Shown here one piece after another: positions 43,934 through 52,268 of a stretch of DNA of 64,000 nucleotides (position 1 is its first letter; the number at the start of each line of letters is the position of its first letter). The notes below the pieces were generated by a model. That model did no database searches. It was not told where the DNA came from and saw nothing but the letters and a program-made list of their open reading frames with translations. The position numbers and the translations under genes were made by a program. This DNA comes from Flavobacterium sp. IMCC34852 (lineage in GTDB: Bacteria; Bacteroidota; Bacteroidia; Flavobacteriales; Flavobacteriaceae). The stretch is from assembly GCF_030643905.1 (NCBI RefSeq), contig NZ_CP121446.1, positions 1,426,001-1,490,000 of the forward strand, read 5' to 3'.

Positions 43934-44000
43934 AAGGTGATAAGGTGCTAAGGTTCTAAGTAAAAAAACCTCAGTACCTTAGAACCTCAGAACCTAAAAA
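43934..44000 (+). repeat. 8-nt-period array B with inverted arms
   Basis: AAGGTGAT, AAGGTGCT, AAGGTTCT (43934-43957) and, after a run of A, CCTCAGTA, CCTTAGAA, CCTCAGAA, CCTAAAAA (43969-44000). AGGTTCTAAG (43951-43960) and CTTAGAACCT (43978-43987) form a perfect 10-bp inverted repeat. It ends 12 bp before the 59-residue gene. Confidence 0.75.
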
Positions 44001-44012
44001 AAAATAGAAATC

Positions 44013-44192
44013 ATGGAAAACCAAAACCAAAACAAAGAAGTAAACAAATTAGGCGGAATGATATTCGTCGGATTCATGTTTGTGGGCATCGCATCCGGAA
44101 TGTATTTTGGTCACGTTGCTGTCGGCACTTTAGCCGGAATGGGTGTAGGATTCATTGCTTCGGCTATGTATCGCTCAGAAAAAAATAAATAA
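44013..44192 (+). CDS. Small membrane protein, 59 residues
   Basis: A short frame from ATG 44013 to TAA 44190-44192. The N-terminus is Asn/Gln/Lys-rich (MENQNQNKEVNK), followed by two hydrophobic Gly-rich segments (about 13-31 and 34-51) with a short turn, and a basic tail YRSEKNK. It lies between arrays B and C inside the receptor/kinase run and fills the gap that would otherwise be empty. Probably an inner-membrane accessory of the kinase system; that role is inference. Confidence 0.7.
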   Translation: MENQNQNKEVNKLGGMIFVGFMFVGIASGMYFGHVAVGTLAGMGVGFIASAMYRSEKNK

Positions 44193-44203
44193 GAAAAAAA
44201 ACA

Positions 44204-44254
44204 CTAAGGCGCTGAGGTTCTAAGTAAAGACCTCAGTACCTTAGAACCTAAAAG
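44204..44254 (+). repeat. 8-nt-period array C with inverted arms
   Basis: CTAAGGCG, CTGAGGTT, CTAAGTAA (44204-44227), AGA, then CCTCAGTA, CCTTAGAA, CCTAAAAG (44231-44254). AGGTTCTAAG (44215-44224) pairs with CTTAGAACCT (44240-44249), the same 10-mer pair as array B. It ends 7 bp before the kinase ATG. Confidence 0.75.
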
Positions 44255-44261
44255 AAAAGTA

Positions 44262-45599
44262 ATGAAACAATTGATAAAAGAAATCCCAAGAGCTATCATC
44301 ATCTCCATCAGCATCTTTTTCGTGTTGTTGTTAATCAGACTGATTACCGGAAACCAAGTAGCTTTTGATTATGCTTTGTTGGTTAACTTTGGGTACAACA
44401 TGCTTTACGGATTCTCGTTGTACTTTGCCAATGCAGCTATTTTTATTTATTTGGATCAAGTATTTAAAGCGGAAAGATTTACACCCAAACGCATATTAAT
44501 AGGCTTTGTTTCTTCGTTTCTGATTTCTATTGTTGTTATTTTTTTACTGCGAATTTTTGAAGATGTGGTCGTCGAAGGTGTTTCGTTTAGGGACTTTTTA
44601 AGCCAAGAACAATTGTCCAATTATTTAGTAGCGGTGATTATCACTTTCATAGTTACTTTAGCTTTTCACGCGTTTTATTTTTACAAAGCCTACGCCGAAA
44701 ACAAAGTCAAAGAGCAAAAGGTAATCGCCGGAACCGCTTCGGCACAGTTTGAAAGTTTGAAGAACCAAATTGATCCGCATTTTTTGTTCAATAGCTTGAA
44801 TGTGTTGAGTTCACTGATAGAAGAAAACCCCGATAATGCTCAACGATTTACGACTTCTTTGTCCAAAATTTACCGCTATGTTTTGGAACAAAAAGACAAA
44901 GAATTGGTTTCGGTTGAGGAAGAGTTGGCTTTCGCCAAAACTTATATGAACTTACTCAAAATGCGTTTTGAAAACAGCATCAGTTATGAACTACCAACTC
45001 ATTTCGATAATCCGGAAGCTAAAGTGGTGCCGTTATCCTTGCAACTTTTACTGGAAAACACCATCAAGCACAATGTGGCAAGCGAGCAAAAGCCGTTGCA
45101 CATCAAAATTTATATTGAAAATAATTATTTAATCGTTGAGAATAATTTACAGAAGAAAGAAGTCTTGCAAGACCGAAAAGGTGTTGGCTTACAAAACATA
45201 GTCAACCGTTATGGATTAATTTCAGAGCGCAAAGTCTTGGTCGATCAAACGGAAACAGCCTTCAAAGTAAAAATTCCCATTTTAACCAAACAAATAGTCC
45301 TCATGGAAACACAAAATATTTACAACGAGAATATGGCTTACATGAAAGCCAAAGAACGAGTAGAAAAACTAAAAGGATTTTACGGCAATTTAATTTCCTA
45401 CTGCTGTGTGATTCCGTTTTTAATCTTTATTAATTTAAAAACCGGCGGTTTTCAATGGTTTTGGTTTCCCATGTTGGGTTGGGGAATGGGATTGACCTTT
45501 CATGCCTTAGAAACTTTTGGCTACGGAAAAAGTTGGGAAGAACGTAAAATCAGAGAAATTTTAAATAAAGAAAATAGTCAGCATAACAAATGGAGTTAA
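44262..45599 (+). CDS. LytS-type histidine kinase fused to a C-terminal 2TM domain
   Basis: 445 residues. Four N-terminal membrane spans (about 12-135), a coiled linker, the His_kinase domain with His173 in NQIDPHFLFNSLN, an HATPase with LQLLLENTIKHN and GVGLQNIVNRY, and then (about 348-440) a 2TM domain (KAKERVEKLKGFYGNLISY ... FPMLGWGMGLTFHALETFG) normally found as a separate protein. It is the sensor partner of the LytTR regulator at 46300. Followed by two free 2TM proteins, the first overlapping or abutting its stop. Confidence 0.92.
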   Translation: MKQLIKEIPRAIIISISIFFVLLLIRLITGNQVAFDYALLVNFGYNMLYGFSLYFANAAIFIYLDQVFKAERFTPKRILIGFVSSFLISIVVIFLLRIFEDVVVEGVSFRDFLSQEQLSNYLVAVIITFIVTLAFHAFYFYKAYAENKVKEQKVIAGTASAQFESLKNQIDPHFLFNSLNVLSSLIEENPDNAQRFTTSLSKIYRYVLEQKDKELVSVEEELAFAKTYMNLLKMRFENSISYELPTHFDNPEAKVVPLSLQLLLENTIKHNVASEQKPLHIKIYIENNYLIVENNLQKKEVLQDRKGVGLQNIVNRYGLISERKVLVDQTETAFKVKIPILTKQIVLMETQNIYNENMAYMKAKERVEKLKGFYGNLISYCCVIPFLIFINLKTGGFQWFWFPMLGWGMGLTFHALETFGYGKSWEERKIREILNKENSQHNKWS

Positions 45600-45601
45600 T
45601 C

Positions 45602-45904
45602 ATGGAAACAAATAATAACGACTTCGAAAGATACCAACGCGCCAAAAAACAAGTGGAGCAAATCAAAGGTTTTTACAGTCACTTGGCTTCTTATATCTTG
45701 GTCATGGCGATTTTAATTTTTATCAATTTAAAATACACCCCACAATACCTTTGGTTTCTTTGGTCTATGATGGGTTGGGGAATTGGTTTGTTTTTTCATG
45801 CAATGAAAGTCTTCAATTGGTTCCCGTTCTTCAACCAAGAATGGGAAGAAAAAAAGATCAAAGAATACATGGAGGAAGAAAATAAAAGAAATAAATTTGA
45901 ATAA
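45602..45904 (+). CDS. 2TM domain-containing protein 1
   Basis: 100 residues from ATG 45602 (an in-frame ATG at 45590 would overlap the kinase end by 10 bases). 2TM domain (PF13239): amphipathic RYQRAKKQVEQIKGFYSHL, two spans with the WSMMGWGIGLFFHAM motif, then EWEEKKIKEYMEEE. Close paralogue of the kinase C-terminus and of the next gene. Its stop shares one base with the next ATG. Confidence 0.88.
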   Translation: METNNNDFERYQRAKKQVEQIKGFYSHLASYILVMAILIFINLKYTPQYLWFLWSMMGWGIGLFFHAMKVFNWFPFFNQEWEEKKIKEYMEEENKRNKFE

Positions 45905-46209
45905 TGATGGGAAATCTAGACGAAATCAAATACCAAGAAGCGGTAAAAAGGGTCAAGCGAATCAAAGGATTCTACAGTCACGCTGCGGTTTATGTGGTGA
46001 TTAACATCATACTGTTGATTGTAAACACTCAAAACTCTACCGAAGGCTTTTTTCATTGGAAAAATTTTGTCACAGCTATGTTTTGGGGCATCGGTTTAGT
46101 CGCTCACGGTTTTTCTGTTTTTGTACCCACCATGATTTTGGGCAAAAATTGGGAAGACAAAAAGATTAAAGAGTTGATGGAGAAGGAGAAAAATAATAAA
46201 TGGGAATAA
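45904..46209 (+). CDS. 2TM domain-containing protein 2
   Basis: 101 residues; same 2TM layout (YQEAVKRVKRIKGFYSHAAVY, MFWGIGLVAHGFSVF, NWEDKKIKELMEKE). Start at 45904 overlaps the previous stop by one base; a second ATG follows at 45907. The three 2TM copies here arose by duplication and could form hetero-oligomers in the inner membrane. Confidence 0.88.
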   Translation: MMGNLDEIKYQEAVKRVKRIKGFYSHAAVYVVINIILLIVNTQNSTEGFFHWKNFVTAMFWGIGLVAHGFSVFVPTMILGKNWEDKKIKELMEKEKNNKWE

Positions 46210-46210
46210 A

Positions 46211-46299
46211 ATAGGCGCTAATGCGCTGAGGTACTGAGGTTAAAGAAAAAAAAGGCCTCAGAACCTTAGAGCCTCAGAACCTTAAGAACCTTAAGAAAA
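46211..46299 (+). repeat. 8-nt-period array D before the LytTR regulator
   Basis: CTAATGCG, CTGAGGTA, CTGAGGTT (46218-46241), a purine-rich spacer, then CCTCAGAA, CCTTAGAG, CCTCAGAA (46256-46279) and CCTTAAGAA twice (46280-46297). It ends 2 bp before the ATG at 46300. Confidence 0.75.
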
Positions 46300-47055
46300 A
46301 TGAATATCATCATCATCGAAGACGAAAAGCCCGCAGCCAGATTACTCCAACGCAAAGTGGAAAAACTGGGCTTGCCAATCAATACACTTTTACATTCTGT
46401 AGAAGAATCTATCCAATGGTTTAACACCAATCCGCATCCTGATTTGATTTTTTTGGATATCCAATTGTCCGACGGTTTGTCGTTTGAAATCTTTGAGCAT
46501 ACAGACATTAAAAGTGCCGTTATTTTTACCACAGCTTATGACGAATATGCATTGCGTGCGTTTAAACTGAACAGTATCGATTACTTATTGAAACCAATAG
46601 ATGAAGACGATTTGGAAAAGGCGGTCAACAAATTCAAAGCGAGAAACATAGCAGCGCCGAATCTTTCTTTGGATTTTGAAATGATTAAAAAAATGTTGGT
46701 CAACCCCATTGACCGAACTTATAAAAAACGTTTCACTATCAAAATGGGACAACAATTGAAGATGATTAACATTGAGGAAGTCGAATGTTTTTACAGCGAA
46801 AACAAAGGCACTTATTTACACACTTCAGACAACCGAGATTACTTGCTCGACAACACTTTAGAACAACTCGAAACCGAACTTGACCCAAAGGACTTCTACC
46901 GCGTTTCGCGCAAATTCATCATCCCGATGAAAGCAATAAAAGAGATTCAACTCCATAGCAATTCCAGACTCAAAGTGATTTTACCAACTTACAAAGACGA
47001 CGAGATAATTGTGGCACGAGAGAGGGTGAGTGAGTTTAAGGAGTGGTTGGGGTAA
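46300..47055 (+). CDS. LytTR-family DNA-binding response regulator
   Basis: 251 residues. Receiver (about 1-120) with the acidic pair in IIEDEKPAA, phospho-acceptor Asp53 in IFLDIQLSDG, Thr in FTTAYDEYA and Lys in LLKPI; LytTR DNA-binding domain (about 145-250; KKRFTIKMGQQLKMI, DFYRVSRKFIIPM). It pairs with the LytS-type kinase and by inference binds the 9-bp repeat pairs at 40871 and 43196. Confidence 0.95.
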   Translation: MNIIIIEDEKPAARLLQRKVEKLGLPINTLLHSVEESIQWFNTNPHPDLIFLDIQLSDGLSFEIFEHTDIKSAVIFTTAYDEYALRAFKLNSIDYLLKPIDEDDLEKAVNKFKARNIAAPNLSLDFEMIKKMLVNPIDRTYKKRFTIKMGQQLKMINIEEVECFYSENKGTYLHTSDNRDYLLDNTLEQLETELDPKDFYRVSRKFIIPMKAIKEIQLHSNSRLKVILPTYKDDEIIVARERVSEFKEWLG

Positions 47056-47139
47056 GCTATGTTAAAGTTGGTAAAATTTTGTTAAGTAAATTCCAATCTA
47101 AACCCTAACTCATTAACTTCGTTACACTTAATTTTTCTG

Positions 47140-47625
47140 ATGAAGTTACTTTACTCAATATCAATCTTTTTCATCCTGACCTTTGCCAGTAATGCTTTGG
47201 CACAAATAACCGTTTATGAAAAATTTGACGATTTTGAAAAAGCGGTAATCAAAGAAGATGAGAACGTTTATGTGATTAACTTTTGGGCGACTTGGTGTGC
47301 TCCGTGTATCAAAGAGTTACCTTATTTTGAGCAACTTCACAAGGAAAATAAAAAGGTAAAAGTAATATTGGTCAGCCTCGACAGCCGAAAAGACCTGGAG
47401 AAAAAGCTTATCCCTTTTGTAGAAAGAAAAAAAATCACCGCTGAGGTTTTGCTCCTAAGCGACAAAGATTACAATTCGTGGTTGTCTAAAATCGACAAAG
47501 ACTGGTCGGGTGCCATTCCGGCCACCTTACTCATACAAGGTAAAAAGCACTTATTTGCCGAACGCGAATTTGAAAACTTTACCGAACTCAACGATTACGT
47601 AAACTCATTTATCAATCTTAATTAA
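47140..47625 (+). CDS. TlpA-like periplasmic thioredoxin
   Basis: 161 residues with a signal peptide (ends NALAQ). Thioredoxin fold with the active-site motif WATWCAPC, then KELPYFEQLH and a cis-Pro region (GAIPATLLIQ). Probably a periplasmic thiol reductase, e.g. for cytochrome or stress repair. 84 bp after the LytTR gene in the same direction and followed closely by another thioredoxin-fold gene. Confidence 0.9.
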   Translation: MKLLYSISIFFILTFASNALAQITVYEKFDDFEKAVIKEDENVYVINFWATWCAPCIKELPYFEQLHKENKKVKVILVSLDSRKDLEKKLIPFVERKKITAEVLLLSDKDYNSWLSKIDKDWSGAIPATLLIQGKKHLFAEREFENFTELNDYVNSFINLN

Positions 47626-47631
47626 TTCAAC

Positions 47632-48237
47632 ATGAAAGTCTTATCCTTATTAGTCCTATTCTTCAGCAGTTTATTTCTGGGAGAAACTGTGGTAAATAAC
47701 GGCTACCAACCCGGAGACAAAGCCGCCGATTTCAAACTAAAATCCGTTGACGGCAAAATGTACAGCATGGCTGATTACAAAGACGCCAAAGGTTTTATTG
47801 TGGTTTTTACTTGTAACACCTGTCCGTTTGCGGTGAAATATGAAGACCGAATCAATGATTTGGCCAAAAAATACAAAAAGCAAGGTTATGTTCTTTTGGC
47901 CATCAATCCTAATGATCCTGCAGTACAACCGGCCGATACTTACGAGTTAATGCAAGAAAAGGCTAAAGACAAAAAGTTTGCTTTTCCTTATTTAGTAGAT
48001 GAAGGACAACAGGTTTATCCGCAATATGGTGCCACTAAAACACCGCATGTATTTTTATTAGACAAAAACTTAGTGGTAAAATACATCGGCGCTATTGATG
48101 ACAATTCAGATGATGCTTCTGCTGTAAAAGAAAAATATTTAGAAAACGCCATCGCCGCATTGGAAAAAGGAAGTGAACCTTCACCTTCTCTCACCAAAGC
48201 CATTGGTTGTTCGATAAAAGCCAAGAAAAAAGTATAA
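47632..48237 (+). CDS. Secreted peroxiredoxin-like/redoxin protein
   Basis: 201 residues with a short signal peptide. AhpC/TSA-like fold: GYQPGDKAADFKLKSVDGK, then VVFTCNTCPFAVKYEDR with a CxxC (CNTC) where the peroxidatic site lies, and KTPHVFLLD (cis-Pro region). Members of this family occur widely as thioredoxin family proteins without a defined substrate. 6 bp after the TlpA-like gene, so an operon; ends in a strong terminator. Confidence 0.88.
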   Translation: MKVLSLLVLFFSSLFLGETVVNNGYQPGDKAADFKLKSVDGKMYSMADYKDAKGFIVVFTCNTCPFAVKYEDRINDLAKKYKKQGYVLLAINPNDPAVQPADTYELMQEKAKDKKFAFPYLVDEGQQVYPQYGATKTPHVFLLDKNLVVKYIGAIDDNSDDASAVKEKYLENAIAALEKGSEPSPSLTKAIGCSIKAKKKV

Positions 48238-48242
48238 ACAAG

Positions 48243-48268
48243 AAGTCCCGATTCAGTCGGGACTTTTT
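48243..48268 (+). terminator. Terminator after the redoxin gene
   Basis: 9-bp stem AAGTCCCGA (48243-48251) with TCGGGACTT (48257-48265) and a T tract. It overlaps the stop of the convergent gene. Confidence 0.9.
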
Positions 48269-49037
48269 ATTTAATATAAACCTTTCGAATCCCAATCAAG
48301 GCGAAGATTAATAGGGTATAAACTATGAAAAACGGTACTATCAATTCAATCCAACCCATGGGTAACATTACCGCGATAATCAACAATTGAAAGCCTAATC
48401 CGTATAACGAAAGCAAGGTCATAAACCAGTTGGGAAAGGTTTTGACTTTGTAAGCCTCTGAATCCAAAGCGTGGATGATTTTGTCAAAAGTGCCGTAAAC
48501 AATTTGGTAAATGCCAAATAGAATATTGACTGATTTTTGGGTTTCTCCCGGCAAAGCTTTAGGCGTTTTGTATTCAAAAATCTTGCTCGTGCTATCACCG
48601 CCAACCGATTTGTTTCTCAAAATCACATAGTAGTAATTATACAAAGTGCCTTGCAATTGTAGCCCGATAAAAGCCAAAAGGGTAAACCAAATCGAGGTTT
48701 CAGAAACATAACAAATCGCCATCAGAAACATAAAATTCAAAACGATATCAAACACACTGTCTAAATACCTGCCGGAATAGGAAGGCGTATTTTTCAATCG
48801 GGCCAATTCACCATCCGCGGCATCGATTCCTGATTTTAGTAAAATGAAAAATCCGGACAATAAATATTGATGTACCAAAATGCAATACATCGCAATCAGT
48901 CCGGAAAGCCCGAAAAGTAAGGTAACATGAATTGGCGTAAAGCGGGAATCTTTTAATTGAAGAGCGAAAAATCTCCCGAAAGATCTTCCGTAATCTGATA
49001 AATCTAAAAATTTATCTTGAGCGGCAAGTTTAGACAT
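48267..49037 (-). CDS. CDP-alcohol phosphatidyltransferase family protein
   Basis: 256 residues, integral membrane. The catalytic signature D..DG..AR..(x)..G...D...D is present (DAADGELARLK ... GRYLDSVFD). It transfers a phosphoalcohol or diglyceride phosphate from a CDP-linked donor, e.g. in phospholipid or phosphoinositide synthesis; the acceptor is not clear. 49 bp after ctaA, probably in one run with tsaC, the CCA-adding enzyme gene and ctaA. Confidence 0.88.
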   Translation of the reverse strand: MSKLAAQDKFLDLSDYGRSFGRFFALQLKDSRFTPIHVTLLFGLSGLIAMYCILVHQYLLSGFFILLKSGIDAADGELARLKNTPSYSGRYLDSVFDIVLNFMFLMAICYVSETSIWFTLLAFIGLQLQGTLYNYYYVILRNKSVGGDSTSKIFEYKTPKALPGETQKSVNILFGIYQIVYGTFDKIIHALDSEAYKVKTFPNWFMTLLSLYGLGFQLLIIAVMLPMGWIELIVPFFIVYTLLIFALIGIRKVYIK

Positions 49038-49086
49038 TTAAGTTAGTAAACAAGGTAACTGCGACAATATAGTCAGGGCAAGCGTA

Positions 49087-50136
49087 TTATTTTGACAAGC
49101 GGTGCAAAGTATAAGTCATCGCTGTCAATAAGAAGAACGCTACCACTTGGTGTGTCAATCCCAACCAAAGAGGAACTGCATACAACAAAGTGAGAACGCC
49201 TAAAGCAAATTGTACAAACACCAATACAACCAAGGCATTCAAACCCTTTTGTTGTTGGGCTGAAAGCGCATATTTTTTACTTTTGAAATACAAATACAAA
49301 ATCAAACCAACGACTAGATAAGCCATCGTTCGGTGTACAAATTGAACGCCGCTTTTGCCTTCGGTTAATCGGAGTAACCAACTGTCTTTTTCCAAAGCAA
49401 TACTCTCGTGAAAAAACTGTCCGTCACTCATGAGCGGCCAATGGTTGTGTATTAATCCTGCGTTTAATCCGGCTACAAAACCACCGTAAATGATTTGGGC
49501 AATTAAGAAAAACATCGTAATGCGCGCTAATTTCTTCAAAGGAACAATCACTTCTTTTCTTTCGGGATAAATCAAATCCAAAGCGACCCAAAGCGTGTAA
49601 GCAAAAGTGATAAACGCAAAAGTCAAGTGCAATGCCAATCTGAAATGACTCACATCCGGATTGTCAACCAAACCGCTTTTCACCATAAACCAACCAAAGA
49701 AACCTTGCAAAGCGCCCATTCCCAGTAGGATAAAGCATTTGTTTAAAGTGGCTTTATCGATTCGTTTTTTGATTAAGAAATAGACAAACGGAATGATGAA
49801 TACCAAACCGATAATTCTGCCGATAAAACGGTGGAACCATTCCCAGAAATAAATGAACTTGTAATCATCCAACTGAAAATCGTTGTGAACATTAATTTTT
49901 TGATACTCCGGAAATTTCTTGTATTCTTCAAAAGCATGAACCCATTTTTCCTCACTCATGGGTGGAAAAGTGTCGGTTACCAAATGCCAATCGGTCATCG
50001 ATAAACCCGAATTGGTTAAGCGAGTGATACCGCCAACTACGACCATTATAAACACTAAAACACAACCGGAAAGTAGCCAATAAATGACTGATTTGTCTTT
50101 TTTCACTGTTTTAAAATATTTTACAAAATTAACCAT
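49087..50136 (-). CDS. ctaA: Heme A synthase (COX15/CtaA)
   Basis: 349 residues, eight membrane spans. Converts heme O to heme A for cytochrome oxidase. Heme-ligand histidines lie in WEWFHRFIGR, FRLALHLTF, NHWPLMSDG, VQFVHRTMAYL and LGLTHQV. The longer form fits the type found in mitochondria, alphaproteobacteria and Bacteroidota. A heptad-like array precedes its ATG on the minus strand. Confidence 0.94.
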   Translation of the reverse strand: MVNFVKYFKTVKKDKSVIYWLLSGCVLVFIMVVVGGITRLTNSGLSMTDWHLVTDTFPPMSEEKWVHAFEEYKKFPEYQKINVHNDFQLDDYKFIYFWEWFHRFIGRIIGLVFIIPFVYFLIKKRIDKATLNKCFILLGMGALQGFFGWFMVKSGLVDNPDVSHFRLALHLTFAFITFAYTLWVALDLIYPERKEVIVPLKKLARITMFFLIAQIIYGGFVAGLNAGLIHNHWPLMSDGQFFHESIALEKDSWLLRLTEGKSGVQFVHRTMAYLVVGLILYLYFKSKKYALSAQQQKGLNALVVLVFVQFALGVLTLLYAVPLWLGLTHQVVAFFLLTAMTYTLHRLSK

Positions 50137-50160
50137 TGAAAGCTGAATTCAGTATTCAAC
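50137..50160 (-). repeat. Possible heptad array before ctaA
   Basis: On the minus strand TTGAATA, CTGAATT, CAGCTTT and CA run directly into the ATG. Short and degenerate. Confidence 0.35.
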
Positions 50161-50181
50161 AAAAGTTAATCTAATACCAAT

Positions 50182-51600
50182 TTATTTTACTTTTTTCAAA
50201 CCTAATTTCTCGGCTTTCGCCAAAACAAAATCATATGCGGCTTGGTACTCATTTGGGATTTCTCCTTCCAGAATTGCTTCTTTTACCGCTTCTTTCAGCA
50301 CGCCGATTTCTTTTGAAGGTTGCAAATTGAAGAGTTCCATAATTTCTTCACCACTAATAGGCGGTTGGAAATTGCGTACATGATCGCGTTCTTCCACCTC
50401 AATAATTTTTCGTCGAACAATGTCGAAATTGTTGTGGTATTTTTTGAATTTGGCCGGATTCTTAGTCGTAATATCGGCTTCGCACAATGTCATTAAATTA
50501 TCGACATCTTCTCCGGCATCAAACACCAATCTTCGCACGGCCGAATCGGTTACGATATCTTCTGACAAGACAATTGGGCGTGAACTCAACATCACCATTT
50601 TTTGCACAAATTTCATCTTTTGGTTCAATGGCATGTGCAATCTTTCAAAAATTTTCTTGACCATTTTGCCTCCCAAAAATTCGTGTCCGTGGAAGGTCCA
50701 GCCTTGTTTTTTATTGAAACGTTTTGTAGGTGCTTTGCCAATATCGTGCAACAAGGCAGCCCAGCGCAACCAAACATCGTCGGTATTCGGGCAAATATTA
50801 TCTACTACTTCCAACGTGTGATAGAAGTTGTTTTTATGCGTATGGCCTTCGATTTCTTCTACGTTATTGAGCGCGGTCAATTCGGGTAAAATAATCTCGA
50901 GTAAGCCGGTTTTGTATAAATGTAAAAAACCAATAGATGGTTTCGGTGTTTCCAAAATCTTGTTTAATTCGTCTACAATTCTTTCTCCTGAAATGATTTT
51001 GATACGGTCTTTGTTATCGGTAATGGCTTGCAAAGATTTTTCTTCAATGGTAAAATTCAATTGCGTCGCAAAACGAATCGCTCTCATCATTCGCAACGGA
51101 TCATCAGAATAAGTAATATCCGGATTCAAAGGCGTTTTAATGAGTTTGTTTTTCAAATCGGTTAAGCCATCGAATGGGTCAACCAAATCACCGTAATTAT
51201 TCGGATTCAAAGAAAATGCTAAGGCGTTAATGGTAAAATCACGCCGATTTTGGTCGTCTTTGAGTGTCCCGATTTCTACGATAGGATTCCGACTGTCTTG
51301 GGTGTAACTTTCTTTTCGTGCGCCCACGAATTCAATATCGATTTCTTTGTAACGCAACATGGCCGTACCATAGTTTTTAAAAACTTGTACTTTGGGTTTG
51401 TTAGGTAATAATTGGGAAACTTTCAGCGCCAAATCAATACCGGAACCCACAGCCACGATATCAATATCTTTTTTGAAATCGCGTTGCAAAAGAAAATCAC
51501 GAACAAAGCCACCGATTACGTAGCTTTCCAGCTTAAGTTCCTGACTGGCCTGCGTTATAATTTTAAATATTGGGTTGTCTAATGCTTTGGTATAATTCAT
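50182..51600 (-). CDS. cca: CCA tRNA nucleotidyltransferase with HD domain
   Basis: Adds or repairs the 3' CCA of tRNA; the tRNA genes in this window lack encoded CCA, so the enzyme is needed. 472 residues: class II nucleotidyltransferase head ([31 protein letters not shown]), neck and body, and an HD domain ([14 protein letters not shown]) for phosphatase/phosphodiesterase activity. It could instead be annotated as a poly(A) polymerase family member. Confidence 0.93.
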   Translation of the reverse strand: MNYTKALDNPIFKIITQASQELKLESYVIGGFVRDFLLQRDFKKDIDIVAVGSGIDLALKVSQLLPNKPKVQVFKNYGTAMLRYKEIDIEFVGARKESYTQDSRNPIVEIGTLKDDQNRRDFTINALAFSLNPNNYGDLVDPFDGLTDLKNKLIKTPLNPDITYSDDPLRMMRAIRFATQLNFTIEEKSLQAITDNKDRIKIISGERIVDELNKILETPKPSIGFLHLYKTGLLEIILPELTALNNVEEIEGHTHKNNFYHTLEVVDNICPNTDDVWLRWAALLHDIGKAPTKRFNKKQGWTFHGHEFLGGKMVKKIFERLHMPLNQKMKFVQKMVMLSSRPIVLSEDIVTDSAVRRLVFDAGEDVDNLMTLCEADITTKNPAKFKKYHNNFDIVRRKIIEVEERDHVRNFQPPISGEEIMELFNLQPSKEIGVLKEAVKEAILEGEIPNEYQAAYDFVLAKAEKLGLKKVK

Positions 51601-51626
51601 TCTTTTGGGCTCTGAGAACTGCGACT

Positions 51627-52193
51627 TTATTTTCTGATGATTTTCACCTGACTATCACTTGTAAGTTTGATAATCGTTGATGGTTTGTCACAAATTTTTT
51701 CGTGGTGCAAATTTACTACATAGTCTACACCCTTTATAATTTCGGAACTGATTTCTTTAAAAGATTTTGGGGTAAACATGCCCGAGATATTAGCCGAGGT
51801 CGAAACCAAAGGTTTTTTCATGCGTTCCATCAGTTTGAAACAAAACGGTTCTTTAACGATTCGCACGCCAAGGGTTTTGTCTTCTGCAATAACATTAGCC
51901 GCTACATTTCTAGGATTGTCGAGGATTAAGGTCGTTGGTTTTTCAGATAAATCCAAAATTTGCCAAGCCACTTCAGGAATGTCTTTGAAAACATTGTATA
52001 TCATTTTTTCGCCATTCATCAAAACAATCATGCTTTTGGTTTCTTCACGTTGTTTTAAGGCGTAGATTTTTTTTACGGCTTCGGCATTGGTAGCATCGCA
52101 TCCGATTCCCCAAACTGTATCAGTAGGATAGAGGATGATGCCACCGTTTTGGATGACTTCAAAAGCTTTGTGTACTTCTTCGTTGAGATTCAT
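51627..52193 (-). CDS. tsaC: L-threonylcarbamoyladenylate synthase
   Basis: Makes threonylcarbamoyl-AMP for t6A37 in ANN-decoding tRNAs. 188 residues, YrdC/Sua5 domain only ([20 protein letters not shown], KRxSxP-type pocket at [22 protein letters not shown]). Without the Sua5 extension this is the short TsaC form. First gene of the minus-strand run tsaC-cca-ctaA-CDP-alcohol transferase. Confidence 0.93.
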   Translation of the reverse strand: MNLNEEVHKAFEVIQNGGIILYPTDTVWGIGCDATNAEAVKKIYALKQREETKSMIVLMNGEKMIYNVFKDIPEVAWQILDLSEKPTTLILDNPRNVAANVIAEDKTLGVRIVKEPFCFKLMERMKKPLVSTSANISGMFTPKSFKEISSEIIKGVDYVVNLHHEKICDKPSTIIKLTSDSQVKIIRK

Positions 52194-52245
52194 TTTTGCA
52201 AAATTTTTGTAAAGATAATGTAAATCACAAGAATTCTGTTTTGGT

Positions 52246-52253
52246 TATCTTTG
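52246..52253 (+). promoter_or_regulatory. Candidate -7 box of the LpxL-like gene
   Basis: TATCTTTG 15 bp before the ATG at 52269; no clear -33 TTG. An apparent TTG start at 52251 lies within this box. Confidence 0.4.
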
Positions 52254-52268
52254 CCGAAAAATAGAAAA

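Noticed and set aside
43111-46299. CRISPR array
   Set aside because: The repeat units are 8 nt, without spacers of constant length, and no cas gene is present.
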